In this document: positions 8,020-17,606 of the stretch, piece by piece
How the letters are laid out: each line of letters opens with the position of its first letter
Position numbering within the stretch: the first letter of the stretch is position 1
DNA from: Pacificibacter marinus
Lineage (GTDB): Bacteria > Pseudomonadota > Alphaproteobacteria > Rhodobacterales > Rhodobacteraceae
Reading direction: 5' to 3'
Length of the DNA stretch: 64,000 bases
Assembly: GCF_018860505.1 (NCBI RefSeq)
Contig: NZ_JAHKPU010000010.1
Coordinates: forward strand, 1-64,000
Position numbers and translations under genes: made by a program
The notes under the pieces: model-generated
What the model was told of the DNA's origin: nothing
What the model saw: the letters and a program-made list of their open reading frames with translations, nothing else
Databases searched by the model: none

Positions 8020-8583
8020 ATGCACAAAATTTTGCGCCATTTGGCTCTTATGCTTGCTATTATGGTCAGCCTAACCGTTGTGCAGCCTGGTATGTCCCAA
8101 GAGCGCCAGACGGTCGGGGCAGTGGTCGGGCATCTGATCGCCATTGATTTACATGGGGGCGGTCAAAGTCGCTGGCACTCAGCTTCATATGCTATTTCAG
8201 AGCTGCACCCATTTGCAAAACTACAAGCCGAGGTTGAAACGCCGCGTCTTGGCGCAGATGCACTTTTGGGCAGAGGAGGTACCGCTCTGTTGCCCTTGCG
8301 CGAGGTGACTAGAGAGCAGCTTTACAACTCAGTCGGCGCGCAGATAAATCCAAATGTTGAGTTCTTGCTTGGTACTGGTGTCGCCCCTGTTTTGTTGGCG
8401 CAATATATTTTAGTTTCCGATGAATATTTGACTGAGGCCGTTCGGGGTCACAGTGGGTCGGGTGTTCAGGTCTCGGCCTCGAAAGCCGATACGACTTATG
8501 GCGTGACGTGGCTTGGTTCAAACCTCAAAGACCAACCAAGCCGTCAAATGGGCGGGGCGTTGAACGTGAACCTGCGTTTCTAA
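8020..8583 (+). CDS. Exported protein of unknown function
   Basis: The 187-residue product starts with a Sec signal peptide (MHKILRHLALMLAIMVSLTVV, cleavage probably near residues 25-30). The mature part is soluble, with glycine-rich turns such as HLIAIDLHGGGQSRW and a C-terminus ending NVNLRF, an aromatic ending often seen in outer-membrane-directed strands. No family is recognised. The start at 8020 is supported by AAGGA at 8006-8010 and by the signal peptide. The frame is open 70 codons further upstream, but those residues look unlike protein. Confidence 0.55.
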   Translation: MHKILRHLALMLAIMVSLTVVQPGMSQERQTVGAVVGHLIAIDLHGGGQSRWHSASYAISELHPFAKLQAEVETPRLGADALLGRGGTALLPLREVTREQLYNSVGAQINPNVEFLLGTGVAPVLLAQYILVSDEYLTEAVRGHSGSGVQVSASKADTTYGVTWLGSNLKDQPSRQMGGALNVNLRF

Positions 8584-8709
8584 GCTCCGCGCACGGAACC
8601 ATCTGATGAAGATTCGCGCGATGCAAAAAAATGGTTAACAGACCGATTCGCTTGTGTTAGCCTAGTGTCAATAAAAAATATAAAACTAAAATTGGCAGGC
8701 ATACAGGCT

Positions 8710-9771
8710 ATGAGAACGGGCTTTTCCGGCACGTTTGTCATTGCGTGGACACAGGTAGAGGTCGAAGGCCTCACTCGTGCATCGCTCACCGCACTCACGA
8801 CCGGCGCATTGTGGCGCTGGTCAGGAGAGGCTGTCTGCGTGGACGGGCCGCGTGATGTACTCGTGCTCGACGGTGCGATCGGCAAGGCAGAACTTCATCA
8901 ACGTGCGGCGCAATCGGTGCGGCGGTTGATTGGTGCTGCCGTGGCGGGCGCTCCTATATATCATGACCCTGAGGCGCGGACGCGGCTTTTTGACGGTGGG
9001 TTTGATGTCACTGACGGGATCAAAAAATACGAGATCACTTTGATCGATACGCCTGATTTGGGCGCTCCTTTATTGATGTTCATCGGTGAAATGCCCCCCA
9101 AAGACACCGACCTTTGGGTCGTGTCGACCTATGTGGCAACCGCGCGTGATGCGCATGTTGATAATAAGGGGGCCGTGATTTGTTTTACACCGGGCACCCG
9201 AATTTTGACCCCGGGTGGGGCTCGTATGGTCGAGGACCTGCGCGAGGGCGATTGGGTGCAAACCAAAGACAATGGGCCGCAAGCTCTGCGTTGGATTGGT
9301 GGGCGACGTGTGTCTGGCGCACGGCTTTATGCGATGCCCGAATTGCGCCCCGTGCGGTTGCGTGCCGATGCGCTGGGCATGGGCAATCCGGATGAGGATT
9401 TGATCGTCTCGCCGCATCATAGAATGTTGGTGTCCGGTAAAGCGGCGCGTGAATTGTTCAATGCTGATGAAGTGTTGGTTGCCGCTAAGGACTTGGTCAA
9501 TGACAGGTCCATCGTTATCGATCGTACTCACAAGCAAGTGCACTACATCCATCTTTTGTTCGACGCGCATCAAGTTATTGTGGCCAATGGGCTTGAAACC
9601 GAAAGCTTTCATCCCGAAATCGCGGATCTCGATGATGTGTCCGACGATCAAAAATGCCGTCTTTTGGAACGGTTTCCGCACATTGCAGCATTCGGTGATT
9701 CTTATGGCCCGTCGGCACGCCGCATGTTAACCGGTGCTGAAGCTGCGATTTTAATGCACGACGTCGCATAA
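8710..9771 (+). CDS. Hint-domain (Hedgehog/intein-type) protein
   Basis: The 353-residue protein has an N-terminal region of unknown fold (about 1-150) and a C-terminal Hint module from about 155. The module begins ICFTPGTRILTPGGARMVEDLREGD, with the nucleophilic Cys, has VSPHHRMLV and ends with the ANGLETESFHP block typical of the bacterial Hint_2 group. Such modules cleave or rearrange their own peptide bond and are common in secreted roseobacter proteins, often next to RTX repeats, which are absent here. A GGCAGG ribosome site supports ATG at 8710 over a GTG at 8665. The cargo and cleavage event are unknown. Confidence 0.8.
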   Translation: MRTGFSGTFVIAWTQVEVEGLTRASLTALTTGALWRWSGEAVCVDGPRDVLVLDGAIGKAELHQRAAQSVRRLIGAAVAGAPIYHDPEARTRLFDGGFDVTDGIKKYEITLIDTPDLGAPLLMFIGEMPPKDTDLWVVSTYVATARDAHVDNKGAVICFTPGTRILTPGGARMVEDLREGDWVQTKDNGPQALRWIGGRRVSGARLYAMPELRPVRLRADALGMGNPDEDLIVSPHHRMLVSGKAARELFNADEVLVAAKDLVNDRSIVIDRTHKQVHYIHLLFDAHQVIVANGLETESFHPEIADLDDVSDDQKCRLLERFPHIAAFGDSYGPSARRMLTGAEAAILMHDVA

Positions 9772-9807
9772 ACTTCATAAACACGCGTCTCAATCTGGGG
9801 CGCGTGG

Positions 9808-9835
9808 TTGACACCCCCTGTAAGCCCTATATAAG
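9808..9835 (+). promoter_or_regulatory. Strong sigma-70 promoter for rpsD leader
   Basis: TTGACA at 9808-9813 is followed, 16 bases later, by TATAAG at 9830-9835. Transcription would begin near 9842, directly at the base of the hairpin at 9844-9867, leaving a leader of about 205 bases before the rpsD start. Confidence 0.65.
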
Positions 9836-9841
9836 CCGCTC

Positions 9842-10047
9842 ATCCCGTGTACAGAAATGTGTGCGGGTTAACTATTGGTGTTGGTGGCCCTCGCAAGGGG
9901 ATGCCTGTCGGCCGAAAGCGATAACTGTGCTCAATGCACATAGTTCGTGGAAAGCAAAGGACAGCACCTTTCACACGCTGCCATGATTGGCGCTTGGCAT
10001 TCGGCCTTGCTTTAATTGTGGCGCATCATACTGAAAGGATCCAGATC
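9842..10047 (+). ncRNA. Structured rpsD leader or independent small RNA
   Basis: The stretch between the promoter and rpsD is rich in local stems. They are a 10-bp stem closed by a GAAA tetraloop (9844-9867, three G-U pairs), CCCT/AGGG with a four-base loop (9888-9899), an AACT..GTGC / GCAC..AGTT stem near 9926-9948, and AAAGG/CCTTT near 9956-9971. No protein is encoded. A leader for ribosomal protein S4, which autoregulates its own synthesis in other bacteria, is one reading; a processed small RNA is another. The pairings are seen by eye and not energy-tested. Confidence 0.45.
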
Positions 10048-10668
10048 GTGACCAAACGCACATCTGCCAAGTACAAAATTGACCGCCGTATGGGCGAAAA
10101 CATTTGGGGCCGCGCTAAATCCCCAGTGAACCGTCGTGAATACGGCCCCGGCCAGCACGGTCAGCGCCGCAAAGGCAAATTGTCTGACTTCGGTCTTCAG
10201 CTCCGTGCAAAGCAAAAACTGAAAGGTCACTACGGCGATCTGACAGAGAAACAGTTCCGTCGCATCTACGCTGACGCTGTGCGTATCAAAGGCGATACAG
10301 GTGAAAACCTCATCGGCTTGCTCGAATCCCGTCTGGACGCAGTTGTGTACCGTGCGAAATTCGTAGCGACAGTCTTTGCTGCTCGTCAGTTCGTAAACCA
10401 CGGCCACGTCACAGTGAACGGCAAGCGCGTAAACATTCCTTCATACCGTGTTAAAGAAGGTGATGTTGTTGAGGTGCGTGATCGTTCCAAGCAAATCGCA
10501 GTTGTTCTTGAAGCAACTCAATTGGCTGAGCGTGATGTTCCTGATTACATCGATGCGGATCACTCCAAATTGAAAGCGACCTTTGTGCGCACGCCTGGTC
10601 TTTCAGACGTCCCATTCGCTGTTCAAATGGAACCAAACCTCGTGATCGAATTCTACGCTCAGAACTAA
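10048..10668 (+). CDS. rpsD: 30S ribosomal protein S4
   Basis: The 206-residue protein is ribosomal S4: [22 protein letters not shown] at the N-terminus, [25 protein letters not shown], and the S4 RNA-binding domain ([38 protein letters not shown]). It binds 16S rRNA first at the 5' domain and nucleates small-subunit assembly. The start is GTG at 10048 after an AAAGGA ribosome site; the upstream in-frame extension is the untranslated leader. It is monocistronic, with a terminator just downstream. Confidence 0.97.
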   Translation: MTKRTSAKYKIDRRMGENIWGRAKSPVNRREYGPGQHGQRRKGKLSDFGLQLRAKQKLKGHYGDLTEKQFRRIYADAVRIKGDTGENLIGLLESRLDAVVYRAKFVATVFAARQFVNHGHVTVNGKRVNIPSYRVKEGDVVEVRDRSKQIAVVLEATQLAERDVPDYIDADHSKLKATFVRTPGLSDVPFAVQMEPNLVIEFYAQN

Positions 10669-10692
10669 TCTGAGCCATCACGACCAAGTTTT

Positions 10693-10725
10693 AAAAGGCC
10701 GCCCGCTTGGGTGGCCTTTTTGTTT
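10693..10725 (+). terminator. rpsD terminator
   Basis: AAAAGGCCGCCC (10693-10704) pairs with GGTGGCCTTTT (10710-10720) with one mismatch or wobble and a short loop, followed by further T. A typical factor-independent terminator 25 bases after the rpsD stop. Confidence 0.85.
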
Positions 10726-10865
10726 GCAGTGTTGATGGCGCTTTCGGACTGTTTGTTCGTCAAAACAGACGCGCCTGCGCAACATATTTGCGCCCATGCT
10801 TGAAGCGACTTTCCTTGCGGTTCACACAAGGGTATGACGAGCACACCCTTATCGTGAGTTGAGCT

Positions 10866-11954
10866 ATGACCCGTGTGATTGAACCCCAACCCAAAATTCT
10901 TGATATCACCTTGTATCAAGGTGGTCCTAGCAAGATTGCAGGACAGGATAATGCCGTTAAGCTGTCCTCGAACGAAAACCCGTTCGGGACACCTGATGGC
11001 GCGAAAGCGGCTTTTTCCAAAGCTGCGCATCAATTGCACAGATATCCTAACACGGACCACAGCGCGCTGCGTCAGGCAATCGGCGATGTGCACGGGCTTG
11101 ATCCCCAGCAAATCATTGTGGGTGTTGGATCTGATGAAATCATCACTTTTTTATGCCAAGCCTATGCAGGTGTTGGCGACGAGGTGATCCACACCGAACA
11201 CGGGTTTTCGATGTACCGCATCTCGACATTGGCCGCAGGGGCGACGCCCGTCTGCGTGCCTGAGCGCGAGCGCGTGGTTGATGTAGATGCCATTCTTGCG
11301 GCCTGCACCGAAAAAACCAAGATTGTCTTTATTGCCAATCCTGCCAACCCGACCGGAACTATGGTTGGCCAACGCGAGGTGTCACGTTTGGCAGATGGCT
11401 TGCCTCCCCAAACGATTTTGGTATTGGATGGGGCTTACGCTGAGTATGTCGAAGCCTTTGATGGCGGCGCGGCTTTGATTGAGACTCGTGACAACGTTGT
11501 GATGACACGAACGTTTTCCAAAATCTACGGATTGGGCGGCGCGCGGATTGGCTGGGGCTATGGCCCGCAAGAGATCATCGACACGCTTAATCGTGTACGC
11601 GGTCCGTTCAATATGTCCGAACCCCAATTGGCAGCAGCTGAGGCGGCAGTCAAAGATCGCGATTGGGTTGAAAAATGCCGCGAAGAAAACACCCGTTTGC
11701 GTGCTTGGCTGGCTGAGGCTTTGATGGAGCACGGCGTACCGTCTGACACATCCTGCGCGAATTTCGTTTTGGCGCGGTTTATTGATGCCGATGAAGCTGA
11801 AAACTGTGACGCTTTCCTCAAATCCAACGGATTGTTGGTACGCCGCGTGGCGGGCTACGGCCTGCCCAACTGCTTGCGTATCACCGTTGGCGATGAAGCG
11901 TCGTGCCGTCGTGTGGCTCATGCGATCGGACAGTTTTTGGAGCAAAGCAGATGA
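10866..11954 (+). CDS. hisC: Histidinol-phosphate aminotransferase
   Basis: The 362-residue protein is a class I/II PLP aminotransferase of the HisC branch: [11 protein letters not shown] near the N-terminus, the PLP-contacting D-GAY at LDGAYAEYV, the Schiff-base lysine in [15 protein letters not shown], and the C-terminal [11 protein letters not shown] arginine block. It converts imidazole acetol phosphate plus glutamate to histidinol phosphate; in this group the same enzyme often also transaminates prephenate or aromatic keto acids. It overlaps the following prephenate dehydrogenase gene (ATGA), which supports an aromatic role. Confidence 0.93.
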   Translation: MTRVIEPQPKILDITLYQGGPSKIAGQDNAVKLSSNENPFGTPDGAKAAFSKAAHQLHRYPNTDHSALRQAIGDVHGLDPQQIIVGVGSDEIITFLCQAYAGVGDEVIHTEHGFSMYRISTLAAGATPVCVPERERVVDVDAILAACTEKTKIVFIANPANPTGTMVGQREVSRLADGLPPQTILVLDGAYAEYVEAFDGGAALIETRDNVVMTRTFSKIYGLGGARIGWGYGPQEIIDTLNRVRGPFNMSEPQLAAAEAAVKDRDWVEKCREENTRLRAWLAEALMEHGVPSDTSCANFVLARFIDADEAENCDAFLKSNGLLVRRVAGYGLPNCLRITVGDEASCRRVAHAIGQFLEQSR

Positions 11955-12871
11955 GCGTCATCTATGAGCGCGTGGCCCTGATCGGGCTGGGTCTCATTGC
12001 GGGGTCCATGTCTTTGGCGATGCGCCGTGCAGGTGTGGCTGGTGAAATCACAGGCTATGCGCGGTCCGCAGAGACCCGTGCAACAGCAGATGAGATGGGA
12101 CTGGTCGATCGCGTGTGCGACACTGCGAGTGAGGCTGTGAAAAATGCGGATTTGGTTGTTCTCGCTGTGCCTGTTGGTGCGATGGGGACTGTCATGGCCG
12201 AGATCGCGCCAGCTTTGAAAGCGGGCGCTGTGGTGTCTGATGTAGGGTCGGTGAAAAAGGATATCTTTGCATCCGTATTGCCCCATTTGCCTGAAAATGT
12301 TGAATTTATCGGCACTCACCCAATGGCGGGGACCGAACATTCCGGTCCCAAATCCGGCTTTGCCGAATTGTTTGACAAACGCTGGTGTTTGATTGTGCCG
12401 ACGGATGAGGCATCTGAGACTGAGATCCTGCGGATCGAAGAATTTTGGCGCGCTCTTGGGGCCAATACCAAGCGCATGGATGCGGAACATCATGATCTCG
12501 TTTGTGCTGTCGTGTCCCACACGCCGCATTTGATTGCCTACACTATGGTGGGCGTTGCCGACGATCTAAGCCGTGTCACTGATCAAGAAGTGATCGAATT
12601 TTCAGCCGCTGGGTTTCGTGATTTTACGCGTATCGCGGCTTCTGACCCCACCATGTGGCGCGACGTGTTCTTGTCGAACAAAGACGCCACACTTGAGATT
12701 CTAGGGCGATTCACCGAAGAGCTGTTCGCTTTGCAACGCGCCATTCGCATGGGGGATGGCGATCATTTGCACGACTATTTCACCCGTACCCGTGCCATTC
12801 GTCGTGGTATTATTGATGCAGGCCAAGATACAGATGCCCCCAATTTTGGTCGCAATACAGACCCATCATAA
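11951..12871 (+). CDS. Prephenate/arogenate dehydrogenase family protein
   Basis: The 306-residue protein is a TyrA-type dehydrogenase: the NAD motif [10 protein letters not shown] (12-21), then [12 protein letters not shown], the conserved [11 protein letters not shown] block and the catalytic His in [18 protein letters not shown]. It oxidatively decarboxylates prephenate or arogenate on the way to tyrosine. There is no ACT or chorismate mutase domain. Its ATG overlaps the hisC stop, so the two form an operon for the last steps of aromatic amino acid synthesis. The 5' extension of the frame lies within hisC. A terminator follows. Confidence 0.92.
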   Translation: MSVIYERVALIGLGLIAGSMSLAMRRAGVAGEITGYARSAETRATADEMGLVDRVCDTASEAVKNADLVVLAVPVGAMGTVMAEIAPALKAGAVVSDVGSVKKDIFASVLPHLPENVEFIGTHPMAGTEHSGPKSGFAELFDKRWCLIVPTDEASETEILRIEEFWRALGANTKRMDAEHHDLVCAVVSHTPHLIAYTMVGVADDLSRVTDQEVIEFSAAGFRDFTRIAASDPTMWRDVFLSNKDATLEILGRFTEELFALQRAIRMGDGDHLHDYFTRTRAIRRGIIDAGQDTDAPNFGRNTDPS

Positions 12872-12874
12872 TTT

Positions 12875-12909
12875 AGGCCCATCACCAAGCGGGCCTGTGG
12901 ATTTTTTTA
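12875..12909 (+). terminator. Terminator of hisC-tyrA-type operon
   Basis: AGGCCC (12875-12880) pairs with GGGCCT (12891-12896), followed within five bases by a run of seven T (12902-12908). Confidence 0.7.
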
Positions 12910-13047
12910 GGAGGACGAGCCTCGAAATCGCCGCTGCCTAAATGATGTGGGCAGTGTCTTGGGTCTGAATACGCATAAACATCACACAGATTGTCCCCGT
13001 TTCGCCTCGAAACGCTATCGATCAGACTTCCTAGTGTCGTTGATGTC

Positions 13048-14049
13048 TTAGCGGATTGTGATGCGCGGGGCAGGCCCCAGTGGCAAGAACCCGAGCGAAA
13101 TTGAACCACGAGACAGGGTAAGCTCAGCATCAATCGTATTTGCGTTTCCTGTCATTCCAGCCAGCATTTCGCCGCCACGCAAGGCCATGCTTTCGAAATT
13201 TTTCGGAATGATGCCTGCGGCTGTCGCTAAGGCAATCATTTCGCGCCAATTGGTTGCCTTTAACGCAATTTTTCCGGTTGGAATCCCTTGGGCATCCACA
13301 TCAAACTCACCCGCAACGCGCAGATCAAGCGCACCCCATGTCGCGGCTATATTGCGCAGCAGCACGTGGCTGGGCTGTGGACGCGGACCTTCCAGTGCTG
13401 TGATGTCCCAGTCTTTGTTAAAGGTCACACTGGCATCAACGTTGAGTGTGTCGAAGCGATCAGAGAGAATGCCGTTTGGGTTAAGCTGTTTCATCATCGC
13501 CGCAGATGGTGCGAGGTCCGTGAGTGTCACTTGGATATCATGCGTTAAGATGTCATCTTCTAGACGCTGAGCCTTTGCTGAGGCATTGCCGAGCGAAAAG
13601 CCCCACCCAAGCGTGGATTTGGCGATAAGGTCGTCGAAATCAAAGGTTGCGCGGTGCATCGTCAACGCAGGTCCAACCTCGACGAATAAGGTGCCATGCG
13701 CTGCCGCGTTGGATATGTCGATGTGCTGAAATGGCGTGGACAAGCGCAGATCTTGCGCAAGTTCCGCATGTAGGCGCGTGGGAGTAAAACTGCGACTTTT
13801 GATTGAAATGCTCGGTGTTCTATAGGCCAATCCCGTCGCAGGATCTGCCATTGCGACATCTGTGAGGGTGGTTTTGAACGTCAAAGGGTAGCCGCGCGTT
13901 TTAAGGCTCGTGTATTCTGATTGCCAGCCCTCGATGCTGCGAGCCTCTAACCATGTTTTAATCCCATGTTCACTGGCGCGCGCCGCGACAAACCAATAGC
14001 CAGAGTACAAGATCGCAACAGCCAAAAGCCCCCAAGTGATTTTGCGCAT
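13048..14049 (-). CDS. DUF2125 domain-containing protein
   Basis: The 333-residue protein begins with a short basic stretch and one hydrophobic segment (MRKITWGLLAVAILYSGYWFVAA) that could anchor it in the inner membrane or act as a signal. The rest is a periplasmic domain of the DUF2125 family, seen in alphaproteobacteria and related in pattern to AsmA-like lipid-handling beta proteins (TRGYPLTFKTTLTDV). No activity is established. GAAAGGG upstream supports ATG at 14049 rather than the frame start at 14076. It is divergent from the cyclotransferase-like gene. Confidence 0.85.
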   Translation of the reverse strand: MRKITWGLLAVAILYSGYWFVAARASEHGIKTWLEARSIEGWQSEYTSLKTRGYPLTFKTTLTDVAMADPATGLAYRTPSISIKSRSFTPTRLHAELAQDLRLSTPFQHIDISNAAAHGTLFVEVGPALTMHRATFDFDDLIAKSTLGWGFSLGNASAKAQRLEDDILTHDIQVTLTDLAPSAAMMKQLNPNGILSDRFDTLNVDASVTFNKDWDITALEGPRPQPSHVLLRNIAATWGALDLRVAGEFDVDAQGIPTGKIALKATNWREMIALATAAGIIPKNFESMALRGGEMLAGMTGNANTIDAELTLSRGSISLGFLPLGPAPRITIR

Positions 14050-14151
14050 GACGATCCCTTTCAACAAGACTTCCAACAGCGGCCAAAGACGTGTTTAAAC
14101 ACAGCCAAGCAACTTGGCCAGTGGGCCTGTGAAACAAGGGCGCGGTCAGTC

Positions 14152-14706
14152 ATGGATGAGTTTAAAGATGGGTTTTGGGTCTTTGGGTACGGATCTTTGC
14201 TCTGGAACCCAGAATTCGATTTTGTCGATCATGCACCCGCGACATTGATCGGCTATGCGCGGTCGTTTTGCATGTGGTCTATTCACCATCGTGGCAGTGT
14301 CGAGGTGCCCGGGCTGGTGTTGGCATTGGATGCGCAAACGGGCGCGACATGTCGCGGCGTGGCATTTCAAGTGGGGGCAGATACGGCTTTGCGCTGTCTT
14401 GCGGATTTGCGAGAACGTGAATTGGTGTCCTCTGCCTATTTCGAGCATCACGTGGATTTGCGGTTGGATGATGGGCGCGAGGTCACTGCCTTGGCCTATG
14501 TGATTGACCCTGAGCATGAACAGTACACCGGTCCGCTTACGTTAGATCGCCAAGCTGATATCATCGCATCAGCAACAGGAGGGCGGGGGCCAAACAGCGC
14601 CTATTTGTTCAACACAGCCGCCCATTTGACCGACATCGGCATGGAAGACGCCGAGCTTACGACGCTGGCAGACAAAGTTCGGATGCGTTTGCAGGCAAAG
14701 TCTTGA
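14152..14706 (+). CDS. ChaC-like gamma-glutamylcyclotransferase
   Basis: The 184-residue protein has the VFGYGSLLWNPEF opening of the gamma-glutamylcyclotransferase fold, the YARSFCMWSIHHRG block and a candidate catalytic glutamate in the LRERELVSSAY region. ChaC-type enzymes cleave glutathione to 5-oxoproline and cysteinylglycine in the cytosol. ATG at 14152 is the start that aligns with the family; the longer frame reading back to 13966 overlaps the divergent DUF2125 gene. A 75-bp gap separates it from the MotA/ExbB-like gene. Confidence 0.88.
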   Translation: MDEFKDGFWVFGYGSLLWNPEFDFVDHAPATLIGYARSFCMWSIHHRGSVEVPGLVLALDAQTGATCRGVAFQVGADTALRCLADLRERELVSSAYFEHHVDLRLDDGREVTALAYVIDPEHEQYTGPLTLDRQADIIASATGGRGPNSAYLFNTAAHLTDIGMEDAELTTLADKVRMRLQAKS

Positions 14707-14781
14707 AATCGCGTGTTGGCAGAACGCCATTCGTCCCCTATCGTACATTCAACAGGAAACATTAGGTCAGGATAGGGTCAA

Positions 14782-15957
14782 ATGGACCAACCCGATCAAC
14801 AGGCGTTGCAGCATTTTTCACAACCCGTGAGACAGATCACCTTGATGGTGATTGTCCTTGGGATGGTTGGATTTGGGGGATACGTGGCTTTGCCGCGTGT
14901 TTTGCCTGTGTTTCTGGCCAATCCTTATCTCAATGGTTTCATCGGCTTTGTGTTTACCATCGGTGTTGTCGCCTGTTTTTGGCAGGTGGCGCAATTGGTG
15001 GGCTCCGTCAATTGGATCGAACGTTTTATTGGCATACGGCCCAAGCAAAAGGGTAAACGCGCGCCTCGGCTTTTGGCGCCGCTTGCGGGGTTGATGCGCG
15101 AACGCGGTGCGCAGTCGCAGATTTCCAGTTCGTCCTCTCGTTCGATTTTAGACTCCGTTGCTACGCGGATCGATGAAGCACGCGATATCACCAGATATAT
15201 ATCCAACCTACTGATTTTTTTAGGTCTTTTAGGAACGTTTTACGGTCTTGCGACGACCGTTCCTGCGCTGGTCGACACCATTCGGGCGCTGTCGCCACAA
15301 GAAGGCGAGGGCGCATCCGTTGTCTTTACGCGCCTGATGACGGGGCTAGAACAGCAACTCGGTGGCATGGGCACGGCCTTTGCCTCATCCCTTTTGGGGC
15401 TTGCGGGCTCGCTGGTTGTTGGTCTGCTTGAACTGTTTGCTTCCCACGGACAAAACCGATTTTTTCGCGAGCTTGAAGAGTGGATGTCCTCGATCACACG
15501 CATAGGGTTTTCCTCTGGTGATGGTGACGGCGAAATGTCTGGCGCTGCAGCCGTTCTTGATCATATGTCTCAGCAGATGGAGGGGTTACAAAACCTGTTC
15601 GTGCAGTCGGATGTCTCGCGTGCTTTGATTGATGAGCGTATCGATCAGCTGTCCAATTCGATTGACCGTATGGTTCGGCGCATGGAACATGATGGCGGCA
15701 CGGGGGCTGCCTTGGATAAAATCGCCACCACGCAAGAGCGCCTTGTCACTGTGCTTGAAAAAAATGCTCTGTCTGAAGTCCATGGAAACTTGGGCGATGA
15801 TGCTGAAAGCAGAATGAGATTGCGATCCATCGACGTCCAATTGTTGCGTATTCTCGAAGAACTCTCGGCAGGCCGCCAAGAAAGCACCACGGCATTGCGC
15901 GGTGAAATTTCTGCGCTGACGCGTGCTTTGCGCGATATCGCCGCGCAGGATCAATAG
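14782..15957 (+). CDS. MotA/TolQ/ExbB-type proton channel protein
   Basis: The 391-residue protein has four hydrophobic segments: about 18-40, 50-72, 138-160 and 193-215. The last two (LLIFLGLLGTFYGLATTVPALV and GTAFASSLLGLAGSLVVGLLEL) match the MotA/ExbB proton-channel pair. About 150 residues of polar, partly coiled-coil cytoplasmic tail follow. Such proteins use proton flow to drive a partner across the periplasm. The partner is clearly the next gene, three bases downstream, with a single membrane segment and an OmpA domain. No flagellar or tol genes are nearby, so it is neither MotA nor TolQ proper. Confidence 0.82.
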   Translation: MDQPDQQALQHFSQPVRQITLMVIVLGMVGFGGYVALPRVLPVFLANPYLNGFIGFVFTIGVVACFWQVAQLVGSVNWIERFIGIRPKQKGKRAPRLLAPLAGLMRERGAQSQISSSSSRSILDSVATRIDEARDITRYISNLLIFLGLLGTFYGLATTVPALVDTIRALSPQEGEGASVVFTRLMTGLEQQLGGMGTAFASSLLGLAGSLVVGLLELFASHGQNRFFRELEEWMSSITRIGFSSGDGDGEMSGAAAVLDHMSQQMEGLQNLFVQSDVSRALIDERIDQLSNSIDRMVRRMEHDGGTGAALDKIATTQERLVTVLEKNALSEVHGNLGDDAESRMRLRSIDVQLLRILEELSAGRQESTTALRGEISALTRALRDIAAQDQ

Positions 15958-15960
15958 GTT

Positions 15961-17604
15961 ATGGCCGTTTTGCGCCGGTCTTCGCAACGTATGTCTGGGT
16001 CGATTTGGCCCGGATTTGTCGATGCGATGACTGCGCTTTTGCTGGTTTTGATGTTTGTATTGACCATTTTCATGGTTGTGCAATCGATGCTGCGCGAAAC
16101 GATTTCAGGACAAGAAACGGAACTCAACGCCCTGACATCTGAAGTCGAAGCCTTGGCGCGTGCTTTGGGCTTAGAGCAACAGCGTGCATTTGGATTGGAA
16201 GATCAACTTGGCACGATCCGCGCCACATTGAGTGAGGTGCGTGAGACGGCAACGGCTCAAACGGCATTGATAGCGGCGCTTCAGACGCAAAATGCCGAAA
16301 AAGAAGCACAAATTGCCTCGTTCGAGGCGCAAGTCGCCAGTTTGTTGTCCGAGCGTGATACGGCTTTGGCATTATCCGATGAACAATTCGCGACTATCGC
16401 AGAATTGGAAAGCGCAAATGCGCGCATTATTTCCGAGCAAGAAGCCTTGCAACTTGCTTTGGCTCGCGCTCGTGAGGAGATCGATGTTGCCACGGAAAAT
16501 GCGCGTTTGGCAGCCGCCCGCCGTGAGGCTTTGGATGCTTTGGTGGCGCAGTTGCAAACGGATGCTGCGAATAAAGATGCTGCCTTGGCCGCCGCCTCTA
16601 CACGCGCCGATGGGGCAGTCGAAGCCTTAAATGAGGCCGAGAAAAACCGCATTTTAGATCAAGCCGCTTTACATGCGTTACGTGATAAGCTGGCGACGTC
16701 GCAAGATGAGTTAACCGCATTGACCCTTGCGCTTGAAGAGGAGCGCAAGTCTGCAGAAGAAACGTTGACCTTACTCGCAGCAGCTGAAGCCGCCCGTCGT
16801 TCGCTTGATCTTGATGTACAGTCTCAAGTGTCTGAAGCAGAAAAGCAGGCGGCTTTGTTGGCAACGGCCAAAGCTGCGCTTGCGGATGAGAGTGAAAAAT
16901 CGGCAGAAAGTGAACGCAAAGTGAGCTTGCTCAATCAACAGGTCTCGGCGTTGCGCAGTCAGTTGGCGTCTTTGCAAGCCATTTTGGATGATCGCACAGA
17001 GCGCGATGCCGAGGCCAATGTGCAAATTGATGCTCTGACATCGCGTCTTAATTCTGCTCTTGCTCAGGTCGCAGCCGAAGAGCGCCGCAGGGCGCAATTG
17101 GAAGAAGCCGAACGCAAGCGCTTGGAGGACGAAGCCAAGCAATTGCAAAATTATCGATCAGAATTCTTTGGCCGCTTGCGCGAAATTCTAGGGGATCGTG
17201 ATGGCGTGCGCATCGTGGGCGATCGCTTTGTATTCTCTTCAGAAGTTCTGTTTGATCAGGGCTCAGCAACCTTGGCGACCAACGGCCAAACGCAAATCGC
17301 ACGTGTCGCTCGTATTCTGTCCGAGGTGTCCCAAGACATTCCTGCGGAAATCGATTGGGTGATCCGCGTGGATGGCCATACCGATAAAGTGCCCCTGTCA
17401 GGGACAGGCGACTACAAAGATAACTGGGAATTAAGCCAAGCACGGGCCTTGTCCGTTGTGCGCTATATGACGGATGCGCTTGGGTTTCCGGGAAGTCGTT
17501 TGGCAGCGGCAGGCTTTGGCGAATTTCATCCGATTGCCTCAGGGGATAGTCCTGCTGATTTGGCTCAAAATCGTCGAATTGAGTTAAAACTCACAGAAAA
17601 ATAG
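15961..17604 (+). CDS. OmpA/MotB-domain protein with long coiled coil
   Basis: The 547-residue protein has one N-terminal membrane segment (about 18-45, FVDAMTALLLVLMFVLTIFMVV, with the channel-plug Asp of MotB-type proteins). About 340 residues of continuous alanine/glutamate-rich coiled coil follow, then a C-terminal OmpA peptidoglycan-binding domain with VDGHTDKVP and NRRIELKL. It should be anchored in the inner membrane by the channel protein encoded just upstream and reach the cell wall. The coiled coil is far longer than in MotB (whole protein about 300 residues) and would span much of the periplasm. It is convergent with an M23 peptidase. Confidence 0.85.
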   Translation: MAVLRRSSQRMSGSIWPGFVDAMTALLLVLMFVLTIFMVVQSMLRETISGQETELNALTSEVEALARALGLEQQRAFGLEDQLGTIRATLSEVRETATAQTALIAALQTQNAEKEAQIASFEAQVASLLSERDTALALSDEQFATIAELESANARIISEQEALQLALARAREEIDVATENARLAAARREALDALVAQLQTDAANKDAALAAASTRADGAVEALNEAEKNRILDQAALHALRDKLATSQDELTALTLALEEERKSAEETLTLLAAAEAARRSLDLDVQSQVSEAEKQAALLATAKAALADESEKSAESERKVSLLNQQVSALRSQLASLQAILDDRTERDAEANVQIDALTSRLNSALAQVAAEERRRAQLEEAERKRLEDEAKQLQNYRSEFFGRLREILGDRDGVRIVGDRFVFSSEVLFDQGSATLATNGQTQIARVARILSEVSQDIPAEIDWVIRVDGHTDKVPLSGTGDYKDNWELSQARALSVVRYMTDALGFPGSRLAAAGFGEFHPIASGDSPADLAQNRRIELKLTEK

Positions 17605-17606
17605 CT

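Noticed and set aside
14782-17604. Zorya anti-phage system (ZorA/ZorB)
   Set aside because: The architecture is similar, but no ZorC/ZorD or ZorE gene adjoins the pair, and the neighbours are core envelope and protease genes.
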